Source of the DNA: Alkalihalobacillus sp047302405
Lineage (GTDB): Bacteria; Bacillota; Bacilli; Bacillales; Bacillaceae_D
DNA: 64,000 nt
Reading direction: 5' to 3'
Assembly (NCBI RefSeq): GCF_047302405.1
Contig: NZ_CP154853.1
Coordinates: 62,001 to 126,000 of the forward strand
Position numbers and translations under genes: made by a program. The first letter of the stretch is position 1. The number at the start of each line of letters is the position of its first letter. Positions 6,829 to 15,617 of this stretch are shown piece by piece. The notes beneath the pieces were generated by a model. That model was not told where the DNA came from. It did no database searches and saw only the letters and a program-made list of their open reading frames with translations.

Positions 6829-9348
6829 ATGCTAGGTTTGTTAAAGAAAGTCGGGAATTATCAAATAACACGTCAGTTAAAAAAGAATGAAAAAATTGCA
6901 GATGAAATTGAAGCACTTGCTGATGATATTAAGTTATTAAGTGATGAGCAATTAAAAGAGAAAACAGCACAATTTAAAGAACGCTATGAAAAGGGCGAGG
7001 ATTTAGACAAGCTTTTACCGGAAGCTTTTGCGGTCGCACGTGAGGCAGCTGGCCGTGTCGTCAATGAGTTTCCGTACCGAGTCCAATTATTAGGGGCTAT
7101 TGCTCTTCATCAAGGGAATATTTCTGAGATGAAAACAGGGGAAGGGAAAACCTTAGTGGGAACTCTTGCCGTTTATTTAAATGCCCTAGCTGGAAAAGGG
7201 GTTCATATTGTCACGGTTAATAACTACTTAGCGAGTCGTGATATGGGCAACTATGGTCGAATTTTTGAATTCCTTGGATTAACGGTTGGATTAAATGAGA
7301 CGGGTCTTTCGAAAGAGGAAAAACAAAAAGCTTATAATGCTGATGTTACATATAGCACAAATAATGAACTTGGTTTCGATTATCTCCGTGATAATATGGT
7401 GCTTTATAAAGAGCAAAAAGTTCAACGTCCTCTTCATTTTGCTTTAATTGATGAAGTTGACTCGATTTTAATTGATGAAGCTCGTACACCATTAATTATT
7501 TCTGGTTCGGTTGAGCGTTCAACACAGCTATATCAGCAAACGAATTCTTTTGTGCGTGTATTAAAAAAAGAAGAAGATTATGTGTTAGATGAAAAGACGA
7601 AAAATGTTCAGTTAACAGAAGAAGGGGTTAATAAAGCCGAGCGTGCCTTTGGAATTGAGAATTTATATGACCAAAATCATGTTCAGTTAAACCATCACCT
7701 GACTCAAGCGTTAAAGGCTCATGTTGTCATGCTTCGTGACGGCGATTATGTTGTCGAGGAAGGCGAAGTGGTGATCGTTGACCAATTTACAGGTCGTCTA
7801 ATGAAAGGTCGTCGTTATAGTGATGGCTTACACCAAGCAATTGAGGCGAAAGAAGGGCTTCAAGTGCAACGTGAAAGTATGACCCTTGCTTCGATTACGT
7901 TCCAAAACTATTTCCGGATGTATCAAAAGTTAGCGGGAATGACGGGTACGGCCAAAACAGAGGAAGAAGAATTCCGTAATATTTATGGAATGGACGTTCT
8001 CCAAATTGCGACGAATAAACCAGTTGCTCGTCTGGATAAACCGGATTTGATTTATAAAACGTTAGAGTCAAAGTTCAAAGCAGTTGTTGAGGAAATTGTT
8101 GAACTTTATCAAAAGGGGCAGCCTGTTCTTGTTGGTACAGTTAGTGTCGAGACATCAGAACTTGTCTCAAAACTTTTAAATAAGCGTAAAATTCCACATC
8201 ATGTATTAAATGCGAAAAACCATGAGCGTGAAGCGGAAATTATTGAAAAAGCAGGTCATAAAGGCTCGGTGACGATTGCGACAAACATGGCTGGTCGTGG
8301 TACCGATATTAAACTTGGCGAAGGGGTTCGTGAATTAGGTGGGCTCCATGTTTTAGGGACAGAGCGTCATGAAAGTAGACGTATTGATAATCAGCTCCGT
8401 GGACGTGCAGGACGTCAAGGGGATCCAGGTTCTTCTCAATTTTATTTATCATTAGATGATGAATTGTTACGCCGGTTCGGTGGCGACAATATGAAAAACT
8501 TGCTTGATAAAATCGGTATGGATGAAGATGACCGCTTAGAAAGCAAGATGTTGTCTAAACGTGTAGAAGGTGCCCAAAAACGAGTGGAAGGCAATAACTT
8601 TGATTCTCGTAAACAAATTCTTCAATATGATGATGTGATGAGAGAACAGCGAGAAATCATTTATAAACAACGTGATGAAGTTCTTGAATCGGATAATCTT
8701 CGTAAAATCGTGGAGAACATGATGAAGTCTGTGGTTGAGACGAATATTCGTCTGCATACTCCGGAAAGCGAAGTGCCTGAGGATTGGGATTTACAAGCGA
8801 TTGTCAACTATATGACGGCCCAACTTTTAACGGAAGATGATTTGACGGAGAAAGAAATCAAAGGTCTTGATCCAGAAGAAATCATTGATCTCGTTTATGG
8901 TAAAGTGATTACGGCTTATAATGCGAAGGAAGAACAATTTACAGCCGATCATATGCGTGAATTCGAAAAAGTAATTATGCTTCGTACGGTAGACCGTAAA
9001 TGGATGAATCATATCGACCAAATGGATCAATTGCGCCAAGGGATTCATTTACGAGCTTATGGACAAAATGATCCATTACGTGAATATCGATTTGAAGGAT
9101 ATGAAATGTTTGAGCAAATGATTGCCTCTATTGAAGAAGAAGTGTCGATGTATATCATGAAAGCTCAAGTCCAACAAAATCTTGAACGTCAAAAAGTCGC
9201 TGAAGGGAAAGCCGTCCAACAGTCGACGAATGGTAAAGAAAAACAAAAACGTAAACCGATTCGTAAAGGAGAAACGGTTGGACGTAATGAACAGTGCCCT
9301 TGTGGTAGCGGCAAAAAGTACAAAAATTGCCATGGTGGGAATGAGTAA
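6829..9348 (+). CDS. secA: Preprotein translocase ATPase SecA
   Basis: An 839-residue SecA, the motor that drives unfolded preproteins through SecYEG. I start at ATG 6829 (MLGLLKKVGN) after AAAGGAC; an in-frame ATG at 6712 would add 39 residues with no family counterpart. Walker A is MKTGEGKT (101-108), Walker B is LIDEVDSILIDEA with DEAD-like character, helicase motif GRAGRQGDPG is present, and the C-terminus carries the zinc motif CPCGSGKKYKNCH that contacts SecB or the ribosome. Length matches B. subtilis SecA. It is followed after 92 bases by prfB, the usual pairing in Bacilli. Confidence 0.97.
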   Translation: MLGLLKKVGNYQITRQLKKNEKIADEIEALADDIKLLSDEQLKEKTAQFKERYEKGEDLDKLLPEAFAVAREAAGRVVNEFPYRVQLLGAIALHQGNISEMKTGEGKTLVGTLAVYLNALAGKGVHIVTVNNYLASRDMGNYGRIFEFLGLTVGLNETGLSKEEKQKAYNADVTYSTNNELGFDYLRDNMVLYKEQKVQRPLHFALIDEVDSILIDEARTPLIISGSVERSTQLYQQTNSFVRVLKKEEDYVLDEKTKNVQLTEEGVNKAERAFGIENLYDQNHVQLNHHLTQALKAHVVMLRDGDYVVEEGEVVIVDQFTGRLMKGRRYSDGLHQAIEAKEGLQVQRESMTLASITFQNYFRMYQKLAGMTGTAKTEEEEFRNIYGMDVLQIATNKPVARLDKPDLIYKTLESKFKAVVEEIVELYQKGQPVLVGTVSVETSELVSKLLNKRKIPHHVLNAKNHEREAEIIEKAGHKGSVTIATNMAGRGTDIKLGEGVRELGGLHVLGTERHESRRIDNQLRGRAGRQGDPGSSQFYLSLDDELLRRFGGDNMKNLLDKIGMDEDDRLESKMLSKRVEGAQKRVEGNNFDSRKQILQYDDVMREQREIIYKQRDEVLESDNLRKIVENMMKSVVETNIRLHTPESEVPEDWDLQAIVNYMTAQLLTEDDLTEKEIKGLDPEEIIDLVYGKVITAYNAKEEQFTADHMREFEKVIMLRTVDRKWMNHIDQMDQLRQGIHLRAYGQNDPLREYRFEGYEMFEQMIASIEEEVSMYIMKAQVQQNLERQKVAEGKAVQQSTNGKEKQKRKPIRKGETVGRNEQCPCGSGKKYKNCHGGNE

Positions 9349-9440
9349 TTCGCTCACCAAGGTTAATAATAGCAAGAAATGAAATGGGTCCCCTCGCATA
9401 TGATGTTGAGGGGACAATTAATGAATGAGGTGGAATAGAA

Positions 9441-10545
9441 ATGGATTTAGTAGAAGTAAAACAAGAACTTGCGATCATTTCGAAACGATTAAACGACTTT
9501 AGGGGGTCTCTTTGACTTAGAACAAAAGCAAGAGCGTATGGCCGAGCTCGATGAATTAATGACCGACCCTGACTTTTGGAATAATCAAGAAAGAGCCCAA
9601 ACGGTTATTAATGAATCCAATGCTTTAAAGGAACAAGTAAATACGTTTTTAAAGCTTGAAGCGGAGTTTGAGGATTTAGAAGTTTCGTATGAGCTTGTGA
9701 AAGAAGAAGACGATGATGATTTAGCGGCCGAGCTTTTCTCAGGTGTTAAATCATTAACGGATCAAATGAATGCTTTTGAACTGCAGCTATTATTAAGTGA
9801 ACCTTATGATAAAAACAATGCGATCCTAGAGCTTCATCCGGGAGCTGGTGGGACCGAGTCACAAGACTGGGCTTCCATGCTTTTACGAATGTACAATCGT
9901 TGGGCTGATTCAAAAGGCTTTAAAGTGGAGACAATGGACTACTTACCTGGTGATGAAGCGGGCGTCAAGAGTGTCACTTTGTTAATTAAAGGCCATAATG
10001 CTTATGGATATTTGAAAGCGGAAAAAGGCGTGCATCGTTTGGTTCGTATTTCACCTTTTGATTCCTCTGGTCGTCGCCATACGTCATTTGTTTCATGTGA
10101 GGTCATGCCTGAACTCGATGACACGGTTGAAATTGAAATTAATACCGAAGATTTAAAAATTGATACGTACCGAGCAAGTGGAGCAGGTGGTCAGCATATT
10201 AATACGACTGATTCAGCCGTTCGGATTACTCACCTTCCATCAAATACAGTCGTCACTTGCCAAAGTGAACGTTCCCAAATTAAAAATAGGGAGCAAGCGA
10301 TGAAAATGATGAAAGCCAAGCTCTATCAACTAAGAATTGAAGAGCAACAACGGGAGCTTGATGAAATTCGTGGCGAGCAAAAGGAAATTGGCTGGGGAAG
10401 CCAAATCCGCTCCTACGTCTTCCATCCGTACAGCCTTGTCAAAGACCACCGTACGAACCATGAAAGTGGGAACACGAATGCCGTTATGGACGGAGAACTC
10501 GACGGCTTTATCGATGCGTATTTGCGCTCGTTTTTGAAGGTGTAA
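9441..10545 (+). CDS. prfB: Peptide chain release factor 2, with programmed +1 frameshift
   Basis: RF2 recognises UGA and UAA stop codons and releases the finished peptide. The frame opens at ATG 9441 and meets TGA at codon 25 (9513-9515) in the classic context: an internal Shine-Dalgarno AGGGGG (9501-9506), then TCT CTT TGA C. A +1 slip at CTT continues from 9514 and gives about 367 residues, the normal length. The anticodon-mimic SPF and the catalytic GGQ (in SGAGGQHIN) are visible. The frameshift is autoregulatory: low RF2 causes pausing at its own UGA and more read-through. The long frame alone would start wrongly at 9538. Confidence 0.97.
9501..9516 (+). promoter_or_regulatory. prfB recoding site
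   Basis: The AGGGGG Shine-Dalgarno-like sequence, a 3-base spacer, CTT, then in-frame TGA followed by C. This is the textbook RF2 autoregulatory +1 frameshift signal. Confidence 0.97.
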
Positions 10546-10597
10546 TTTTATTTAAAGGTAGGCAATTTAGTTTAATAAAAACGTTGGAGTTAGGTTG

Positions 10598-10631
10598 AGC
10601 TGAGGTCCTTTTGGAGGATTTCAGCTTTTTT
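10598..10631 (+). terminator. Terminator of prfB
   Basis: AGCTGA-G-GTCC paired with GGA-GAT-TCAGCT around a TTTT loop, then six T. Confidence 0.9.
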
Positions 10632-10708
10632 GGTGTTTGTGTGAAAGAGGGTGCATGTGGATTAGTGGATATTTGAATAGTAATGAAGCTGAAGTGAGTG
10701 AATGTGAG

Positions 10709-11795
10709 GAATCAAAGGGGGGCAATGAAGGCGGAAGCAATTGAATCAGAGCTGCAAAGGGAATCAAAGAGGGGCAATGAAGCCGAAAGCGATTGAATCA
10801 GAGCTGCAAAGGGAATCAAAGAGGGGCAATGAAGCCGAAAGCGATTGAATCAGAGCTGCAAAGGGAATCAAAGAGGGGCAATGAAGCCGAAAGCGATTGA
10901 ATCAGAGCGGCAAAGGGAATCAAAGAGGGGCAATGAAGGCGGAAGCAATTGAATCAGAGCGGCAAAGGGAATCAAAGAGGGGCAATGAAGGCGGAAGCAA
11001 TTGAAGCAGAGCGGCAAAGGGAATCAAAGAGGGGCAATGAAGCCAAAAGCAATTGAATCAGAGCGGCAAAGGGAATCAAAGGGGGTCAATGAAGGCGGAA
11101 GCAATTGAAGCAGAGCGGCAAAGGGAATCAAAGAGGGGCAATGAAGCCAAAAGCAATTGAATAAAAGCCGCAAAGGGAATCAAAGGGCGTCAATGAAGCC
11201 AAAAGCAATTGAATTAAAGCCACAAAGGAAATCAAAGAGCTCCAATGATTCCAAGAGCCATCGAATTAAAGCCACAAAGGGAATCAAAGAGCTCCAATGA
11301 TTCCAAGAGCTATCGAATAAAAGCCACAAAGGGAATCAAAGCCCCCCAATGAAGCCCAAAGCCATCGAATCAGAGCCGCAAAGGGAATCAAAGAGCTCCA
11401 ATGATTCCAAGAGCTATCGAATAAAAGCCACAAAGGGAATCAAAGCCCCCCAATGAAGCCCAAAGCCATCGAATCAGAGCCGCAAAGGGAATCAAAGCCC
11501 CCAATGAATCCCAAAGCCATCGAATAAAAGCCGCAAAGGGAATCAAAGCCCCCCAATGATTCCAAGAGCTATCGAATAAAAGCCGCAAAGGGAATCAAAG
11601 CCCTCCAATGAAGCCAAAAGCGATCGAATCAGAGCCGCAAAGGGAATCAAAGCCCCCCAATGAAGCCCAAAGCATATGAATAAAAGCCGCAAAAGGAATC
11701 AAAGAGCTCCAATGAATCCCAAAGCACATGAATAAAAGCCGCAAAGGGAATCAAAGCCCGTCAACGAAGCCAAGAGCCACAGAGAGAATCACACA
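10709..11795 (+). repeat. 52-bp tandem repeat array A2 (21 units, longest)
   Basis: Units begin at 10709 and every 52 bases to 11489; one unit is 51 bases because a C is missing, then 11540, 11592, 11644, 11696 and 11748. The first nine units carry the core AGGGGCAATGAAG and GAATCAGAGCNGC. Later units switch to AGCTCCAATGATTCC or CCCCCAATGAAGCCC cores. Around 11281-11488 these two types alternate, giving a 104-bp higher-order repeat. The array begins about 80 bases after the prfB terminator and ends about 50 bases before the yvjA promoter. Confidence 0.97.
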
Positions 11796-11845
11796 AACCC
11801 TATGATGCCGTTTATCTGACGCTTTACTACGTTAATCGACTCTTA

Positions 11846-11874
11846 TTTACAATAATGAGGTCGGGGTGTATACT
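11846..11874 (+). promoter_or_regulatory. Promoter of yvjA
   Basis: TTTACA (11846-11851), 17 bases, TATACT (11869-11874). It lies just beyond the last repeat unit of array A2. Confidence 0.7.
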
Positions 11875-11937
11875 ACGCAAGGATTCTATTGAAAATAGAC
11901 ATACTAACAGTAGAAGAATGGCGTAAGGGAGGCTTTT

Positions 11938-12816
11938 TTGGAGATGAGTAAGAGGAGAGAAGGAAGACAAAGAGGGAAGGTTTGGGATTTTTTCTTTGTT
12001 TATGGTCATATATTGCTTGGTTCGGCGATTGTAGCGATTTCATTTAATTTATTTTTGCTGCCGAATAAGATTGCTTCTGGTGGTGTTAGTGGGTTAAGTA
12101 CGATTTTAAATTATGTTTTTGGATTTGAGCCGGCTTATACACAGTGGGCCTTTAATATACCTTTATTTATTTTAGGGCTTATTTTATTAGGTGGACTTAA
12201 ATATGGTGCGAAGACAATAGTGGGAACAGTCTTTTTACCGTTTGTGGTTTTATTAACACGAGATTGGTCGGTTGGTTTTGAGGATCCGCTACTTGGGGCG
12301 TTATTTGGTGGAATTGGTGTTGGTTTAGGGTTAGGAATTGTTTTCCGAGCAAATGCTAGTACAGGAGGAACCGATTTAGCGGCACAAATCATTCAAAAGT
12401 TTACGGGGATTAGTATGGGAACAGCCGTTTTTCTGATGGATGGCTTAATTGTTATCACTTCAGCTGTAGCTTTTGGACTGGAATTAGCCCTTTATGCCTT
12501 AATTTCATTATTTGTTACTGGAAAGACGATTGATATTGTGCAAATGGGGGTAGGATATGCAAAGATAGCTTTAATTATCTCAGACCATCAAGACGAAGTG
12601 AAAGATGGTATTTTGAAAGATGTGGATAGAGGTGTGACGAAGCTGAGCGGACATGGTGGATACACGAATCAGGAAAGAGACGTCTTGATGTGTGTAGTCA
12701 ATCAGGGTGAGGTCACAAAATTGAAACAAATAGTCAAAACCATTGATCCAAACGCGTTTGTTATAGTTACGAACGCAACCGAGGTGCTTGGTGAAGGATT
12801 CAATCGCACGAATTAA
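11938..12816 (+). CDS. yvjA: YitT-family membrane protein YvjA
   Basis: A 292-residue protein with about five hydrophobic membrane segments in the first 200 residues (for example ILLGSAIVAISFNLFLL) and a soluble C-terminal DUF2179 domain. The signatures LPNKIASGGVSG and FRANASTGGTDL are typical of the YitT family. Position between prfB and cccB matches B. subtilis yvjA. The function is not known; the family is thought to be a transporter-like group. AAGGGAGG is 5 bases before TTG 11938 and 11 bases before ATG 11944, so the start could be either. Confidence 0.85.
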   Translation: MEMSKRREGRQRGKVWDFFFVYGHILLGSAIVAISFNLFLLPNKIASGGVSGLSTILNYVFGFEPAYTQWAFNIPLFILGLILLGGLKYGAKTIVGTVFLPFVVLLTRDWSVGFEDPLLGALFGGIGVGLGLGIVFRANASTGGTDLAAQIIQKFTGISMGTAVFLMDGLIVITSAVAFGLELALYALISLFVTGKTIDIVQMGVGYAKIALIISDHQDEVKDGILKDVDRGVTKLSGHGGYTNQERDVLMCVVNQGEVTKLKQIVKTIDPNAFVIVTNATEVLGEGFNRTN

Positions 12817-12868
12817 TTGAGAGATTGAGCTATACTAAAAACATCTTATAGTAAAGGAGGATTTAAAA

Positions 12869-13231
12869 ATGAAAAAATTTCTAATAGCTCTCGGGCTAGT
12901 TGTTGCATTGACTGCCTGTGGTGGTGCAACTGATGAGAATGTAGCTCCTGAGGAAGATGCAGGAACAGAAGCTCCAGCTGATGAAGAAGTAGATAGTGGA
13001 GCAGGTGGCACTGTGGATGCAGATGCAGCAAGAGGAACTTATGAGCAAAGCTGTATTGGGTGTCATGGTGGCGACTTAGCAGGTGGTGCAGGCCCTGGTT
13101 TAGTTGGGACAGGTTATTCACCTGATGAAATTCTAACGATCATCCAGGAAGGTAAAGGAAGCATGCCAGCATTCCCGAACATCCCGGACAACGAAGCTGA
13201 AAACTTAGCGATTTGGATTTCAGAACAATAA
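12869..13231 (+). CDS. cccB: Lipoprotein cytochrome c-551
   Basis: A 120-residue membrane-anchored c-type cytochrome. A lipoprotein signal with lipobox LTAC gives the lipidated C17, an acidic linker of about 35 residues follows, then the haem motif CIGCH (62-66) and the distal ligand M99 in GSMPAF. It shuttles electrons outside the membrane between the bc complex and a terminal oxidase. AAAGGAGG precedes the ATG. The gene is monocistronic with its own terminator and occupies the same place as cccB of B. subtilis. The linker is notably rich in Glu and Asp. Confidence 0.93.
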   Translation: MKKFLIALGLVVALTACGGATDENVAPEEDAGTEAPADEEVDSGAGGTVDADAARGTYEQSCIGCHGGDLAGGAGPGLVGTGYSPDEILTIIQEGKGSMPAFPNIPDNEAENLAIWISEQ

Positions 13232-13250
13232 TGAGTAATGATTAGATAAG

Positions 13251-13294
13251 ACCGTTTCCTTCTATATTTAAGTAGAGGTGAAGCGGTTTTTTTG
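13251..13294 (+). terminator. Terminator of cccB
   Basis: ACCG-TTC-TCTA paired with TAGA-GAA-CGGT around an 8-base loop, then seven T. Confidence 0.85.
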
Positions 13295-13822
13295 TGATGT
13301 GAATGGATTGCTTTTTAGAAAGAAGGAAAGTCCAAAGCAAAATGACCCAAAAAGCCAACTAGTTTCTGACATTTCCCAAGTAACGGTTATGCTTCCAAAT
13401 CAGCTTGGAATATCTTCGTTTCATTTTGTCCTTTAATAAACTTCCTCATTTTTTCTACCCTTAGTTCGCGGCTTAACTTTAAACGATGATCCGTTCTGTT
13501 TGAGTGTCACTTATTCGCCATATATCGTCTATAGAAAAGACCTATACATATAACGGGGAATCGGTGTGACTTTTTAACTAGAATAGTCTGTTAGTCCTTA
13601 ATTAAATGACCGGTAGAAATGGGAATACTTGACCGTTCTATGTTCATTTTGACCTAACGATGTCTTGCTAAAACTGCTCAATTGGGAGCATTTTTTATAA
13701 GTATACTGATTTTTTCGCGAACATTTTGAGAGTAAGTGGCGACTGAATTGTATCCGTTTTCACGATGAGTATTGAAATGAAATTGTAATAAAAATCCTAA
13801 GTCATGAGTTTTTAAATAGTGT
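13295..13822. other. Non-coding stretch between cccB and the ftsE promoter
   Basis: About 530 bases with no open frame of note, no repeat unit of the families seen elsewhere and no clear RNA gene. Several in-frame stops break every frame. Confidence 0.5.
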
Positions 13823-13828
13823 TATAAT
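13820..13828 (+). promoter_or_regulatory. Extended -10 promoter of ftsEX
   Basis: TGT-TATAAT at 13820-13828, an extended -10 with no good -35. It would give a leader of about 140 bases. Confidence 0.5.
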
Positions 13829-13978
13829 GGATAAGCAGTATGACAAATGATCTCAAAAAGGTTGTGATTTTTACATAATTCAACATTCGAAAATAGTGGG
13901 AAAATGAAGTAAAATAAGCGTTCGCAGTCTAAAAGGCGAGTTAATTAAAAAGGAATTAGGGCGCAAGGAAGTGATAAT

Positions 13979-14671
13979 ATGCCAATGATTAAAATGAAAG
14001 ACGTTTGGAAAACTTATCCAAATAATGTTAAAGCCATCAACGGTATTAACATTTCTATAGATAAAGGTGAATTTGTATATGTAGTCGGACCAAGTGGGGC
14101 AGGTAAGTCGACTTTTATAAAAATGATGTATCGCGAAGAAAAACCTTCAAAAGGGGAAATTTTCATTGAAGATACGAATATTGGAAAAATAAAAGAGAGA
14201 CAAGTCCCATATATAAGAAGGAAAATAGGAGTAGTTTTCCAGGACTTTCGTCTATTACAGCAGTTAACAGTATATGAAAATATTGCTTATGCACTAGAAG
14301 TAATTGAAGAAAGCGGGGATGTCATTAAAAGAAAAGTGATGGATGTCCTTGATATTGTTCAATTAAAAAATAAAGCACGTTCTTTTCCATCAGAATTGTC
14401 TGGTGGAGAGCAGCAACGGGTGGCAATTGCACGTGCGATTGTAAATAGTCCTGAATTATTAATTGCTGATGAACCAACAGGAAACTTAGATCCAGATACC
14501 GCATGGGAAATCATGGATATATTAGACGATATTAATCATCGAGGAACAACGATTATTATGGCGACCCACAATAAGGATATCGTAAATACGATTAAAAAAC
14601 GTGTAATTGCGATTGAGTCTGGTCGTATTGTTCGTGATGAAGTAAGGGGGAACTACGGTTATGAAACTTAG
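13979..14671 (+). CDS. ftsE: Cell-division ABC transporter ATPase FtsE
   Basis: A 230-residue ABC ATPase with Walker A GPSGAGKS (37-44), the signature LSGGEQQR, Walker B LLIADEP and the switch histidine in ATHNKD. FtsE does not transport. It drives conformational changes in FtsX that switch on peptidoglycan hydrolases outside the membrane, controlling elongation and division. Overlaps ftsX by 11 bases. An in-frame ATG at 13985 is an alternative start. Confidence 0.95.
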   Translation: MPMIKMKDVWKTYPNNVKAINGINISIDKGEFVYVVGPSGAGKSTFIKMMYREEKPSKGEIFIEDTNIGKIKERQVPYIRRKIGVVFQDFRLLQQLTVYENIAYALEVIEESGDVIKRKVMDVLDIVQLKNKARSFPSELSGGEQQRVAIARAIVNSPELLIADEPTGNLDPDTAWEIMDILDDINHRGTTIIMATHNKDIVNTIKKRVIAIESGRIVRDEVRGNYGYET

Positions 14672-15551
14672 AACCCTCGGAAGGCATGCAAAAGAAGGGA
14701 CAAAGAACTTAGCTCGTAATGGATGGATGACTTTTGCATCGGTTAGTGCTGTTACGATTATGTTATTTGTCGTCGGTGTGTTTTTCTTAATGATTTTAAA
14801 CATTAACCATATTACTTCTTCTGTTGAGGATAATGTTGAAGTCCGTGTCCATATTGAATTAACGGCAACGGAGGAAAATCAGAACGAATTAAAAGAAGAA
14901 ATAGAGTCATTGAATCATGTTGAGTCCGTAACATTTGTGGATAGAGAAGAAGGGCTTAATCAATTGATTGATAGTATGGATAGCGGAGCCGTATTTGAAT
15001 CGTTACGTGAAGAAAATCCTTTAAATGATGTGTTTGTCGTGAGAGCGGAAACCCCTCAATTGACGGAGCCAGTAGCTCTTCAAATTGAAGGTTTAACTCA
15101 TGTTGAAAGTGTTAATTACGGTGAAGATATTATTGAGAACCTATTTACGGTGACTAATTTTATTCGTGTGATCGGTGCTGTTCTTGTAGTTGGTATGTTA
15201 TTTACAGCGATTTTCTTGATCGCTAATACTATTAAACTAACAATTGTTGCGAGAAAACGAGAAATCAAAATTATGAAACTAGTTGGGGCTACCAACGGTT
15301 TTATTAGATGGCCATTCTTTGTGGAAGGGTTGTTACTTGGTGTCATCGGATCATTAATTCCTGTATTGGTGATTGGTTTTGGATACAATTACATTTTCCA
15401 AAATTATGATGCGACTTTCCAAGTGATGAATTTCTCCTTATTAGAACCATCAGCCTTCCTTTGGCAAATTGCTGTGCTCATTATCGGGGTCGGAGCGGTT
15501 GTCGGAGTATGGGGAAGTTTAATGTCTGTGCGTAAGTTCTTAAAAGTATAA
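14661..15551 (+). CDS. ftsX: Cell-division membrane protein FtsX
   Basis: A 296-residue permease-like protein: one membrane helix near 24-48, a large extracellular domain (about 50-165) that contacts the hydrolase, and three C-terminal helices (about 170-195, 225-250, 265-290). VARKREIKIMKLVGAT is the family coupling segment that meets FtsE. It forms the FtsEX complex with the overlapping upstream gene and transmits ATP hydrolysis to an extracellular peptidoglycan hydrolase, most likely the product of the next gene. Confidence 0.95.
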   Translation: MKLRTLGRHAKEGTKNLARNGWMTFASVSAVTIMLFVVGVFFLMILNINHITSSVEDNVEVRVHIELTATEENQNELKEEIESLNHVESVTFVDREEGLNQLIDSMDSGAVFESLREENPLNDVFVVRAETPQLTEPVALQIEGLTHVESVNYGEDIIENLFTVTNFIRVIGAVLVVGMLFTAIFLIANTIKLTIVARKREIKIMKLVGATNGFIRWPFFVEGLLLGVIGSLIPVLVIGFGYNYIFQNYDATFQVMNFSLLEPSAFLWQIAVLIIGVGAVVGVWGSLMSVRKFLKV

Positions 15552-15617
15552 AGCTGACTCGGTAAAACGAAAGGGCCTCGTGTATAAAGAGAATGAATAT
15601 TTAGGAGGAACGGTTGA

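Noticed and set aside
8536..9478. Minus-strand open frames within secA and prfB
   Set aside because: Shadows of the true genes; no ribosome binding sites and no coherent protein features.
11388..11588. Small Trp/Leu-rich protein on the minus strand
   Set aside because: It is a translation of repeat array A2.
10709..11795. CRISPR array
   Set aside because: The 52-bp unit can be cut into a 27-base constant part and a 25-base variable part, which resembles repeat plus spacer. The supposed spacers share CAATGAA and are copies of a few types, the constant part also mutates, and no cas gene is near.
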